Shown here piece after piece: positions 1 to 7,102 of a stretch of 16,265 bases of DNA. The first letter of the stretch is position 1. The number at the start of each line of letters is the position of its first letter. Made by a program: the position numbers and the translations under genes. The notes beneath the pieces were generated by a model. That model saw only the letters and a list, made by a program, of their open reading frames with translations. It was not told the DNA's origin and ran no database searches. Source of the DNA: Rhodospirillaceae bacterium CCH5-H10 (GTDB lineage Bacteria > Pseudomonadota > Alphaproteobacteria > Reyranellales > Reyranellaceae); assembly GCA_001557035.1 (NCBI GenBank), contig LSKJ01000816.1, positions 1 to 16,265 of the forward strand. The letters run 5' to 3'.

Positions 1-414
1 GTTTACACGTTGTCGGAAGAGGCGACGGACCGCGAGGCGGCCGCACTGGCTGCCCGGGAAAACCGTGCCGGCATGGTCGTTTCCGGCATGAGGCTGTCCG
101 ATCAGCCCGACAATGTGGCCCAGACGCTCGTGGCCATGAGCCAGCGGGGGACTGTGAACGACTCCCGCCGTCTCGCCGACACGGTCGTCGCCACCTTCGC
201 CCGCAACGGCGTCAGGTTGTTGCCGCGCACCCACAGGCAGGCGGGCTTCGCCGTGCTGACTTCCCCCGACATTCCGGCCGCGCTGGTGGAATTGGGCTAT
301 CTCTCCAATTCGCAGGACGAGAAGCTTCTGACCGTCCGCCAGCACCAGTTGGCCCTTGCCCGGGCGCTGCGGGCATCCGTGGACGCCTATTTCGGCGCCA
401 CAAGAAAGGCATAA
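1..414 (+). CDS. N-acetylmuramoyl-L-alanine amidase (Amidase_3), 3' end only
   Basis: This is the C-terminal 137 residues of a periplasmic zinc amidase that cuts the bond between N-acetylmuramic acid and the stem peptide, acting in septal wall splitting. The gene enters from the left edge in frame 1 (GTT TAC ACG TTG...) and ends at TAA 412-414. Visible family features are the VYTLSEEATD and AALAARENRA stretches early on, and near the end a PDIPAALVELGYLSN block. The Glu at fragment residue 97 in VELGY matches the second catalytic/zinc-associated glutamate of the family. The N-terminal zinc ligands and any AMIN domain lie outside the window. It is followed 49 bases later by PBP1a in the same direction, a common alphaproteobacterial pairing of two wall enzymes. 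The TTG at base 10 could act as a start but lies inside the conserved domain, so this is a truncated gene, not a small one. Confidence 0.9.
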   Translation, partial: VYTLSEEATDREAAALAARENRAGMVVSGMRLSDQPDNVAQTLVAMSQRGTVNDSRRLADTVVATFARNGVRLLPRTHRQAGFAVLTSPDIPAALVELGYLSNSQDEKLLTVRQHQLALARALRASVDAYFGATRKA

Positions 415-463
415 GTGCGGGGCATTCTGCGACATTGAAGGCCCCCTGGGTGCCGCGTAGAAA

Positions 464-2923
464 GTGACCGTGCTCAACTTCATCAAGATCAGCCTGGCGT
501 TCGCCACTGCCGCCCTCATTGTCGGTACCGGAACCGTTGCAGGCCTTTTCTGGCATTTCAGTCACGGGCTGCCCGATCACAAGCAACTGGCCGACTACCA
601 GCCGGCGACCCTGACCCGTCTCTATGCCGCCGACGGCAAGCTGCTGGCCGAGTACGCCCGCGAGAAGCGCGTGTTCGTTCCGGTGGCCGCCATGCCCAAG
701 CGCGTGCTCGAGGCCTTCGTCGCGGCCGAGGACCAGCGCTTCTTCACCCATCCCGGCATCGACTTCATCGGCGTCGTACGCGCCATGATCGCCAATGTCG
801 CCAACCCGGGAAAACGCCCCGAGGGCGCGTCCGGCCTGACGCAGCAGGTCGCGAAGAACTTCCTCCTCACCAACCAGGCGACACTCTCGCGCAAGATCCG
901 CGAGGCCATTCTCGCGTTCCGGATCGAGGAGACCTATTCCAAGGAACGCATCCTCGAACTGTACCTGAACGAGATCTATCTCGGCTCGGGCAACTATGGC
1001 GTGGCGCAGGCGGCGCTCAATTACTTCGATCGCTCGCTGGATGAGCTCTCGCTGTCGGAGATCGCCTACCTCGCGGCTCTGCCGAAGGCGCCGAACCGCT
1101 ACAACATCGTGCGCAACGAGAAGGAAGCCTACGCCCGTCGCGACTATGTGCTTCATCGCATGATGGAGGACGGCTACATCACGGCCGCCGAAGCGCAGGC
1201 CGCCCGGGCCGAGAAGCTCCAGTATCGGCGCCGCAGCACCACCGAAGTGGCGCAGGCCGACTTCTTCGCCGAGGAGGTGCGCCGCAATCTGATGGCCGCC
1301 TATGGCGAGAAGGGGCTTTACGAAGGCGGCCTGACCGTCAGCACGACGCTCGATCCGGCCATCCAGAACGTCGCCGACAACGCATTGCGCGACGGGCTGA
1401 TCGCCTACGACCGCCGCCACGGCTGGCGCGGCGCTTACGCCAAGATCCCCGACATGAGCGTTTGGGAGGAAGAGTTCGCCCGCATTGCGCAGCGTCGTCC
1501 GCTCGCTGGCCCGCCGGCGTGGCAGCTTGCCGTCGTGAACAAGGTCGATGCGCAGTCGATCCAGATCGTCGGCCTCCCGGACGGCGAGGGCACCGTGCCG
1601 TTCGCCGAGATGAGCTGGGCGCGCCCGACCCTGCAGAACCAAACTCTGGGCGCCGCGCCACGCGGCCCGCGCGACGTCGTTGCCGTGGGCGACGTCATCG
1701 TCGTCGAGAAGGTCGAGAAGCCCGCCGGCGCCAATGCCAAACCCTATCCGCCGAAGACCTACGCCCTGCGCCAGGTGCCCAATGTCGAGGGCGGTGTGGT
1801 GGTGATGGACACCCAGACCGGCCGCGTTCTCGCGATGTCGGGCGGCTGGTCCTATGGTCGCAGCCAGTTCAACCGCGCCGTCCAGGCCGCGCGGCAGCCG
1901 GGCTCCGCCTTCAAGCCGTTCGTCTATCTGGCGGCGATGGACGCGGGCTTCACGCCGGCCTCGATCGTGCTCGATGCGCCCTTCGTCTACGATCCCGGCC
2001 ACGGCCAGCCGCTGTGGACGCCGAAGAACTACGGCGGCGACATGCTGGGACCGACCACGGTGCGCCGCGGCCTCGAACTGTCGCGCAACCTGATGACGGT
2101 TCGCATGGCCCAGCAGATCGGCATGAAGCGCGTCGTCGACGTCGCCAAGGAATTCGGCGTCACGGACGGCATGGGCGCCTACCTGCCGATGGCGCTCGGC
2201 GCCGGCGAAACGACGCTGCTGCGCATGACGATGGCCTACGCGATGCTGGCCAACGGTGCCCTCGAGATCACGCCGTCGCTGGTCGATCGCGTGCAGGACC
2301 GCAATGGCAAGACGGTCTATCGCCACGAGCCGCGCGCCTGCCGCGGCTGCGGCGAGACGGCGGGCAACGCCAGGCCGGCCGCGCCCGAACTGATCGATTC
2401 GCGCAAGCCGTTCCACGATCCCGCGGCAGTCTACCAGGTCGTCAGCATGATGCAGGGCGTGACGACCCGCGGCACCGCCGGCCGTTTGGGCGCGCTCGGC
2501 CGTCCGATCGCCGGCAAGACCGGCACGACGAACGACGCGCACGACAACTGGTTCCTGGGCTCCACGCCCGACATCACCATCGGCGTCTATATCGGGTTCG
2601 ACGAACCGCGCACGCTGGGTTCGCAGGAAACCGGCGGCAGCAACGCGGTGCCGATCTATGAGGCGATCGCCAAGGAGATCTTCAAGGGCAAGCCGCCGAC
2701 ACCGTTCCGTGTACCGCCGGGCCTGCGCATGGTCCGCTTCAGCTACGAGGGTGGCACGATCGACGAAGTGTTCAAGCCGAACACCGAGCCGGGATCGGAG
2801 GGCTACATGGTCACACCGCTTGACGGATCGGCCCCTTATTCCGCTATAGACCCCACGCAGGGCCCGCAGCAGGCGGGCAGCCCCCGGCGTCCGGGTCTCT
2901 CGGGCACCGGCGAGACCTATTAG
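464..2923 (+). CDS. mrcA: Penicillin-binding protein 1A, bifunctional transglycosylase/transpeptidase
   Basis: Class A PBP that polymerises lipid II into glycan strands and crosslinks the stem peptides in the periplasm; 819 residues, normal for PBP1a. One N-terminal membrane helix lies at about residues 8-30. The GT51 domain follows, with catalytic Glu89 in EDQRFFTHPGID, a GLTQQVAKN motif (124-132) and RKIREAILAFRIE (143-155). A linker/OB-like insert separates it from the transpeptidase domain, which has all three motifs: SAFK with nucleophile Ser481, SRN at 540-542 and KTGT at 685-688. The start is GTG 464: an in-frame TAG at 458-460 excludes anything longer, and GTG 470 is the only close alternative. 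No strong ribosome binding site is visible. It lies between the amidase and prfB, 21 bases before the latter, and could be cotranscribed with both. Nothing looks broken. Confidence 0.97.
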   Translation: MTVLNFIKISLAFATAALIVGTGTVAGLFWHFSHGLPDHKQLADYQPATLTRLYAADGKLLAEYAREKRVFVPVAAMPKRVLEAFVAAEDQRFFTHPGIDFIGVVRAMIANVANPGKRPEGASGLTQQVAKNFLLTNQATLSRKIREAILAFRIEETYSKERILELYLNEIYLGSGNYGVAQAALNYFDRSLDELSLSEIAYLAALPKAPNRYNIVRNEKEAYARRDYVLHRMMEDGYITAAEAQAARAEKLQYRRRSTTEVAQADFFAEEVRRNLMAAYGEKGLYEGGLTVSTTLDPAIQNVADNALRDGLIAYDRRHGWRGAYAKIPDMSVWEEEFARIAQRRPLAGPPAWQLAVVNKVDAQSIQIVGLPDGEGTVPFAEMSWARPTLQNQTLGAAPRGPRDVVAVGDVIVVEKVEKPAGANAKPYPPKTYALRQVPNVEGGVVVMDTQTGRVLAMSGGWSYGRSQFNRAVQAARQPGSAFKPFVYLAAMDAGFTPASIVLDAPFVYDPGHGQPLWTPKNYGGDMLGPTTVRRGLELSRNLMTVRMAQQIGMKRVVDVAKEFGVTDGMGAYLPMALGAGETTLLRMTMAYAMLANGALEITPSLVDRVQDRNGKTVYRHEPRACRGCGETAGNARPAAPELIDSRKPFHDPAAVYQVVSMMQGVTTRGTAGRLGALGRPIAGKTGTTNDAHDNWFLGSTPDITIGVYIGFDEPRTLGSQETGGSNAVPIYEAIAKEIFKGKPPTPFRVPPGLRMVRFSYEGGTIDEVFKPNTEPGSEGYMVTPLDGSAPYSAIDPTQGPQQAGSPRRPGLSGTGETY

Positions 2924-2944
2924 TCAGTTTGAAACGGATTCGTG

Positions 2945-4067
2945 ATGCGCGCCGAAGCCCAAGCGATGGTGAACGAGATCGAGGAGTCGCTCGAACTCCT
3001 CAGGAGGCGTCTTTGACTACGATCGTGCGGTCGTCCGTCTCGACGAGCTGAACGCGCGCGCCGAAGATTCGGCGCTGTGGAACGACCCGAAGGAAGCCGA
3101 GAAGGTGATGCGCGAGCGCACCAAGCTCGAAGCGGCGATCGGTGCGATCAAGCGCCTGCGCGCGGCGGTCGACGACAATGTCGGTTTGATCGAGATGGCC
3201 GAGGCCGAGAAGGACGAGGCCACCATCGCCGAGTGCGAGAAGGCGCTGCGCGAGGCGACGGGCGAGGCCAGGGCGGCGCGTCTCGAGACGCTGCTGTCGG
3301 GCGAGGCCGATGCCAACAACGCCTATATCGAGATCAACGCCGGCGCCGGCGGCACCGAGGCCCAGGACTGGGCCGAGATGCTGGCGCGCATGTACACGCG
3401 CTGGGCCGAGCGCCGCGGCTTCAAGGTGAGCTGGCTCGAGGAGAGCGCCGGTGAAGAGGCGGGCATCAAGTCCTGCGCCTACAAGGTCGAGGGGCCCAAC
3501 GCCTATGGCTGGCTGAAAACCGAGAGCGGCGTGCACCGGCTGGTGCGCATCTCGCCGTTCGACGGCAATGCGCGTCGCCAGACCTCGTTCGCCTCGGTCT
3601 GGGTCTACCCCGAGGTCGACGACAACATCGAGATCGAGCTGATCGACAAGGACCTGCGCGTCGACACCTACCGCGCCTCGGGCGCGGGCGGCCAGCACGT
3701 CAACAAGACCGACTCCGCGGTGCGCATCACCCATCTGCCGACCGGCATTGCCGTCGCCGTGCAGCAGGAGCGCTCGCAGCACCAGAACCGTGCCAAGGCG
3801 ATCCAGATGCTGAAGGCGCGCCTCTACGAGGTCGAGCTGCAGAAGCGCGAGGCAGAGCGTCTCGAGGCCGAGGCCAGCAAGACCGACATCGGCTGGGGTC
3901 ACCAGATCCGCTCCTACGTGCTGCAGCCCTACCAGATGGTGAAGGACCTGCGCACCAACGTGGAGCGCTCGGACCCGCAGAAGGTGCTCGACGGCGACCT
4001 CGATGAATTCATGGCCGCCTCGCTTGCCGCCCGCGTGGGCGAGGGCAAGGACAAGGAAGCCGCCTAG
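2945..4067 (+). CDS. prfB: Peptide chain release factor 2, with +1 programmed frameshift
   Basis: RF2 recognises UGA and UAA in the ribosomal A site and triggers release of the finished protein. The gene is split: frame one runs ATG 2945 to TGA 3014-3016 (23 codons, ending ESLELLRRRL). After slipping one base forward, frame two begins at GAC 3015 and reads on to TAG 4065-4067, giving 373 residues. The junction gives RRRL-FDYDRAVVRLDEL or RRRL-DYDRAV depending on the exact slip, the expected RF2 N-terminus. The codon-recognition tripeptide SPF is at residues 203-205 and the catalytic GGQ at 248-250 within SGAGGQHVNKTDSAVR, almost exactly as in E. coli RF2 (365 aa). GTG 2942 directly before ATG 2945 is an alternative start. 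A pipeline that ignores recoding would call a shortened gene from ATG 3105 and lose 53 residues. A 66-residue gene follows after 16 bases. Confidence 0.97.
3002..3017 (+). promoter_or_regulatory. prfB autoregulatory frameshift site
   Basis: The site reads AGGAGG (3002-3007), CGT, CTT (3011-3013), TGA (3014-3016), C. It has every known element: an internal Shine-Dalgarno stretch three bases before the slippery CTT codon, then the in-frame UGA in the weak C context. In the known mechanism, when RF2 is scarce the ribosome pauses at UGA and the CUU-bound peptidyl-tRNA slips to UUU, restoring the long frame. When RF2 is plentiful, translation stops after 23 codons. The spacing equals that of E. 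coli (AGGGGG UAU CUU UGA C). Confidence 0.96.
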
Positions 4068-4083
4068 AGACCGGGAGCCGGGT

Positions 4084-4284
4084 ATGTGGTTCGTGTTCGA
4101 AGCCGAGTATGAGATCGAGGATCGCCGCGCCAACTGGAACAAGCCGGTGCGGGACACGATGGCTTGGCACGGTCCCTTCGACACCGAGAAGGAGGCCGAC
4201 GAGGTCGCGCTCGCCCGCATGTGGGCCAAGATCGACCTCTACGCCCACAAGGCGCGCACCGTCGACATGACGGCGAAGGACTGA
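4084..4284 (+). CDS. Small conserved-looking hypothetical protein downstream of prfB
   Basis: A 66-residue soluble protein of no function I can name. It starts MWFVFEAEYEIEDRR and is rich in charged residues and in Trp (positions 2, 18, 28, 47). There is no signal peptide or membrane helix. The N-terminal stretch looks like a beta-strand pair, and the second half (about 33-56) is likely one amphipathic helix. The chosen ATG 4084 has a good ribosome binding site, GGGAG at 4073-4077 six bases upstream, and begins 16 bases after the prfB stop. The frame is open further upstream to 4003, but that part overlaps the end of prfB and has no matching signal. Position suggests cotranscription with prfB. 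Codon use resembles the neighbours, so I consider it a real gene. Confidence 0.75.
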   Translation: MWFVFEAEYEIEDRRANWNKPVRDTMAWHGPFDTEKEADEVALARMWAKIDLYAHKARTVDMTAKD

Positions 4285-4292
4285 CTTTCATT

Positions 4293-4317
4293 GGAGCGCG
4301 CCACTCCAGTGGCGCTC
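4293..4317 (+). repeat. REP-like palindrome, copy 1
   Basis: A 25-base element starting with GGAG, followed by a hairpin whose arms GCGCCAC (4298-4304) and GTGGCGC (4309-4315) are perfectly paired around a TCCA loop. It has an inverted partner at 4342-4366. A GGAG or GTAG tetranucleotide followed by an imperfect palindrome is the known layout of REP elements mobilised by RAYT (REP-associated tyrosine) transposases. No RAYT gene is in this window. Confidence 0.65.
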
Positions 4318-4341
4318 GGGAGTCTTTAGCCGACAAGGGAT

Positions 4342-4366
4342 GAGCGCAACTGGAGTTGCGCGCTCC
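4342..4366 (-). repeat. REP-like palindrome, copy 2, inverted
   Basis: Read on the minus strand this element is GGAG followed by arms GCGCAAC and GTTGCGC around TCCA, the same 25-base layout as the copy at 4293-4317. The two copies differ at just two bases, which pair with each other in the stem (C-G in copy 1, A-T in copy 2), so the change is compensated. The head-to-head pair with a 24-base spacer has the architecture of a BIME. Confidence 0.65.
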
Positions 4367-4425
4367 ACTCGATTCGCGTCGAGCCGGTTCCGGCTGGTCC
4401 GTCGATTGCATCTCTGCCGGGGTCA

Positions 4426-5748
4426 ATGGCGGAGAGGCACAACTTGGCTGTAAGGCAATTCCATCTCGGCTGGTTTCTCGGCAACAGCTACGGCGTTCAC
4501 GGCTGGAACCAGCCCTGGTCGGGCGTCGATGCGCGGGAATGGGCGCAGCCCGATCTTCATATCGAACTGGCCAGAGCACTGGAACGTGCCTGCTTCGACT
4601 GCCTGCTGCTCGAGGACTCGCTGTTCGTGCCCGACAACTACGGCGGCTCGATGGATTTCTATCTCAAGCGGGCCCTGCGCGCGCCGAAGAACGATCCGCT
4701 GCCGCTGGTGCCGCTGATCGCGCAGGCCACGAAGCATCTCGGTATCGTGCCGACCATCTCGACCAGCTTCTATCCGCCCTATCTGCTTGCGCGCCTGATC
4801 GCGACACTCGACCTGATGTCGAAGGGCCGTGTCGGCTGCAACTTCGTGACCTCGACGGCGGAGCGGGCCGCGCAGAACTTCGGCCTCGATGCTCATCTCG
4901 AGCACGATCTGCGATACGAGATGGCCGACGAATTCGTGGACCTCGTGGCGAAGCTCTGGTCGTCCTGGGACGCCGACGCAATCGTTGCCGACCGGGAGAC
5001 GGGCATCTTCGTCGATCCCGCGAAAGTCCGTGCCATCGACTTCAAGGGACGGTTCTTCTCGTCCCGCGGCCCGCTCAATACCGCGCGGCCGGCGCAGGGA
5101 CGGCCGGTGCTGGTGCAGGCGGGCGGCTCGCCGCAAGGCAAGGCCTTCGCTGCCCGGCACATGGATGTCGTGGTCGCGGCGCTTGGCACGGTCGCGGAAA
5201 TGAAGACGTTTCGCGACGACATGCGCAAGCGTGTCGCGGCAGAGGGAAGAGACCCCGACAGCTGCAAGGTGCTGTTCGTGGTCTCGCCGACGCTCGGCGA
5301 GACCAACGAGGAGGCGGAGGATCGCGCGGCGCGTCGACAGGCGCAGCGCGAGGCCGCGCCGGAAGTATCGCTGGCGATGATGGGCAGTCTGACGGACATC
5401 GACTTCTCGACCTTCGATCTCGACGCGCCGCTGGCCGAGCTCACGACCAACGGCCAGCAGGGAACCTTGAAGCGCTTCCTGGCGCAGGGACGCACGCTGC
5501 GCGAAGTCGCGGCGAACTATCGTTTCGGATTCGAGGATGCCGTCGTCGGATCGGTCGAACGTGTCGCTGACGTGATGGAGGAGGCGATGGAGCAGGTGGG
5601 CGGCGACGGCTTCATGTTCAACGGGCCGCTCAGCCGTCGCTACGTCGCCGACGTTACCGATGGACTCGTGCCGGCGTTGCAGAAGCGCGGCCTCGTTCGC
5701 ACTGCGTACGCGCACGCGCATTTTCGCGACAATCTGTTTGCATTCTGA
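4426..5748 (+). CDS. LLM-class FMN-dependent monooxygenase, NtaA/SnaA/DszA family
   Basis: A 440-residue flavin-dependent oxygenase of the bacterial luciferase superfamily. Family members use reduced FMN and O2 to oxidise substrates such as nitrilotriacetate, EDTA or organosulfur compounds in the cytoplasm. Family landmarks are GWFLGNSYGVHGW near the N-terminus (15-27), NFVTS at 139-143, RYEMADEFVDLVAKLWSSWD (163-182), and the stretch GPLNTARPAQGRPVLVQAGG beginning at 215 and leading into SPQGKAFAARH. The length is usual for the family. ATG 4426 follows a weak GGGG-containing ribosome binding site. Such enzymes need a separate NAD(P)H:FMN reductase, and none is in the window. It stands alone in front of an MFS gene, 77 bases upstream. 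The true substrate cannot be read from the sequence. Confidence 0.9.
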   Translation: MAERHNLAVRQFHLGWFLGNSYGVHGWNQPWSGVDAREWAQPDLHIELARALERACFDCLLLEDSLFVPDNYGGSMDFYLKRALRAPKNDPLPLVPLIAQATKHLGIVPTISTSFYPPYLLARLIATLDLMSKGRVGCNFVTSTAERAAQNFGLDAHLEHDLRYEMADEFVDLVAKLWSSWDADAIVADRETGIFVDPAKVRAIDFKGRFFSSRGPLNTARPAQGRPVLVQAGGSPQGKAFAARHMDVVVAALGTVAEMKTFRDDMRKRVAAEGRDPDSCKVLFVVSPTLGETNEEAEDRAARRQAQREAAPEVSLAMMGSLTDIDFSTFDLDAPLAELTTNGQQGTLKRFLAQGRTLREVAANYRFGFEDAVVGSVERVADVMEEAMEQVGGDGFMFNGPLSRRYVADVTDGLVPALQKRGLVRTAYAHAHFRDNLFAF

Positions 5749-5825
5749 TCCTGTAAGGCCACTCTCGATCGAGGAATAGCTGGAGCCGCCTCATCGCCAG
5801 TCCTCTCTATGTCGCGCTCGGCGCC

Positions 5826-6983
5826 ATGACGGTTCAGCAGACCTTCGCCACGCTGGGACGCTCGACCGTTCCGCTGATCGCTGCTGCCATCGTGGTCGAT
5901 CTCGGCATCGAGGCCGCGCTGGTCGGCGTCTATCTCGCGATCGGCTCGGTCGCGGCCTTCCTGACGACCATCGGCTGCGGCGGCTTCATCCTGCGTTACG
6001 GCGCGGTGCGCATGACGCAGGTCGGCATGCTGGCGCTGGGCGTCGGCCTCGCCATTACCACTGCCGGCTGGCTGCCGCTCTTTGCGGCGGGCGCCTTCAT
6101 CGGCGGGCTGGGGCAGGCGGTCTCGACACCCTCCAGCTCGCACCTGCTCGGGCGGCTGGCGCCTCGGAACCTGGCGCCGCTGGTCTTCTCGATCAAGCAG
6201 TGCGGGGTGCCGGTCGGCCTGATGCTTGCAGGTGTCGTGGCGCCGGCACTGGTGGTCGAAGCGGGCTGGCGCGTGGCGCTGCTGGTCATCGCGCTCTCCT
6301 GCGTGCTCATCGTGCTGGCCCTGCAGCCGCTGCGCGCCAGTTTCGATGTCGATCGCAATCCCGCCCAGCCGCTTTCGCCGGCGGATATCCGTGCCAATCT
6401 GGTCGGCGTGCTGAAGGATCCGGCGCTGCGCATCCTGTGCGTCGCGATGTTCAGCTTCGTCGGCCTTCAGTCGCTCTTCACCGGCTTCTTCGTGCTCTAT
6501 CTGGTGCGTGGCCTGGGTTACGACCTCGAGCGGGCAGGGCAGGTCTTTGCCATCGCCATTGTCGTGGCGGTGCCGGCGCGAATCGGCTGGGGCTGGCTCG
6601 CCTCGCGCTTCGTGGCGCCGGCGACGCTGCTGGCTCTCCTGGGCATCGGCATGGCCGCCGCCGCGGTCCTCACGGCCTCGATCTCTCCCGAGTGGCCGAC
6701 CTGGGCCGCGGCCCTCATTGCCACGGCGTTGAGCGTCACCGGCGTGAGCTGGCACGGCGTGCTGCTGGCCGAGGTGGCGCGCCTGTCGCCGGTCGGCCGG
6801 ATCGGCGCGACCACGGGCGCCGTGCTGGCGTTCGGCGATGCCGGCGCACTCGTCCTGCCGCTGCTGTTCAGCGCGGCCCTGTCGCTGACAGGTGGCTACG
6901 CCACCGGCTTCCTCATCGGCGCGGCCCTGGCGCTCGGGGTCGGCCTGTTCGGCCTGTGGCAGCGGGTCAGCCGGCGGCGTTAG
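5826..6983 (+). CDS. MFS transporter, N-terminus uncertain
   Basis: A major facilitator superfamily inner-membrane transporter, 385 residues from ATG 5826, with eleven or twelve hydrophobic segments and a hydrophilic central loop at about residues 167-195 (from LRASFDVDRNPAQ). The typical inter-helix loop after the second helix is present as GGFILRYGAVRMTQVG. A second-half equivalent, GWGWLASRFVAPATLL, is also visible. No substrate motif is evident. The start is a problem. The reading frame upstream stays open to TAA 5754-5756 and translates as WSRLIASPLYVALGA, which looks like the missing front of helix 1, yet it has no ATG, GTG, TTG or CTG in frame. ATG 5826 has no clear Shine-Dalgarno sequence. 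The gene may start at a rare codon, or a start may have been lost. Strand and spacing place it with the monooxygenase before it. Confidence 0.85.
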   Translation: MTVQQTFATLGRSTVPLIAAAIVVDLGIEAALVGVYLAIGSVAAFLTTIGCGGFILRYGAVRMTQVGMLALGVGLAITTAGWLPLFAAGAFIGGLGQAVSTPSSSHLLGRLAPRNLAPLVFSIKQCGVPVGLMLAGVVAPALVVEAGWRVALLVIALSCVLIVLALQPLRASFDVDRNPAQPLSPADIRANLVGVLKDPALRILCVAMFSFVGLQSLFTGFFVLYLVRGLGYDLERAGQVFAIAIVVAVPARIGWGWLASRFVAPATLLALLGIGMAAAAVLTASISPEWPTWAAALIATALSVTGVSWHGVLLAEVARLSPVGRIGATTGAVLAFGDAGALVLPLLFSAALSLTGGYATGFLIGAALALGVGLFGLWQRVSRRR

Positions 6984-7102
6984 GCGCGACCAGGCTCTCG
7001 ACGAGAGAGTCCGCAACCCGACATCCGCCTGCCGCGACTGGCCTTTCCCGGCGCTTGGTGTAGCCTTGCCGGCAAGAAAAGTGCCTGGGAGGGCGAACGA
7101 CC
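6984..7102. other. Leader region before the Bug gene, with a 12-base palindrome
   Basis: This 119-base gap holds the GGGAGGG ribosome binding site (7087-7093) and a perfect 12-base palindrome CTTGCCGGCAAG at 7065-7076, ten bases before it. A smaller CTCTC/GAGAG hairpin lies just after the MFS stop. It may contain the promoter of the Bug-VOC-DUF2786 group. The palindrome could be an operator, but chance cannot be excluded. Confidence 0.35.

Larger units (their letters stand above)
4285..4425. other. Intergenic region holding the REP-like pair
   Basis: These 141 bases lie between the 66-residue gene and the monooxygenase gene. They contain the two inverted palindromes and little else recognisable. 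There is no clear sigma-70 promoter and no U-tract terminator. The hairpins may help end or stabilise the mrcA-prfB transcript. The region also marks the boundary between housekeeping genes and the accessory block. Confidence 0.6.

Noticed and set aside
212..2542. A 776-codon open frame antisense to mrcA
   Set aside because: It mirrors a clear PBP1a with all catalytic motifs. Its product is rich in Arg, Ala, His and Asp with no recognisable domain, as expected from GC-biased third positions on the opposite strand.
1462..2661. A 399-codon plus-strand frame inside mrcA
   Set aside because: Arg/Ala-rich out-of-frame translation fully inside the transpeptidase domain coding region.
3014..3016. 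prfB as a pseudogene broken by an in-frame stop
   Set aside because: The stop lies in a complete programmed frameshift signal and the protein is otherwise intact, so this is regulated recoding and not decay.
5764..5773. Ten-base palindrome CTCGATCGAG before the MFS gene
   Set aside because: Short palindromes of this kind are expected by chance in GC-rich DNA, and the bases overlap a possibly coding stretch.
5640..7016. A 458-codon antisense frame opposite the MFS gene
   Set aside because: Low-complexity Arg/Asp/Gln/His-rich translation, with no domain and no start signal. The sense strand encodes regular membrane helices.
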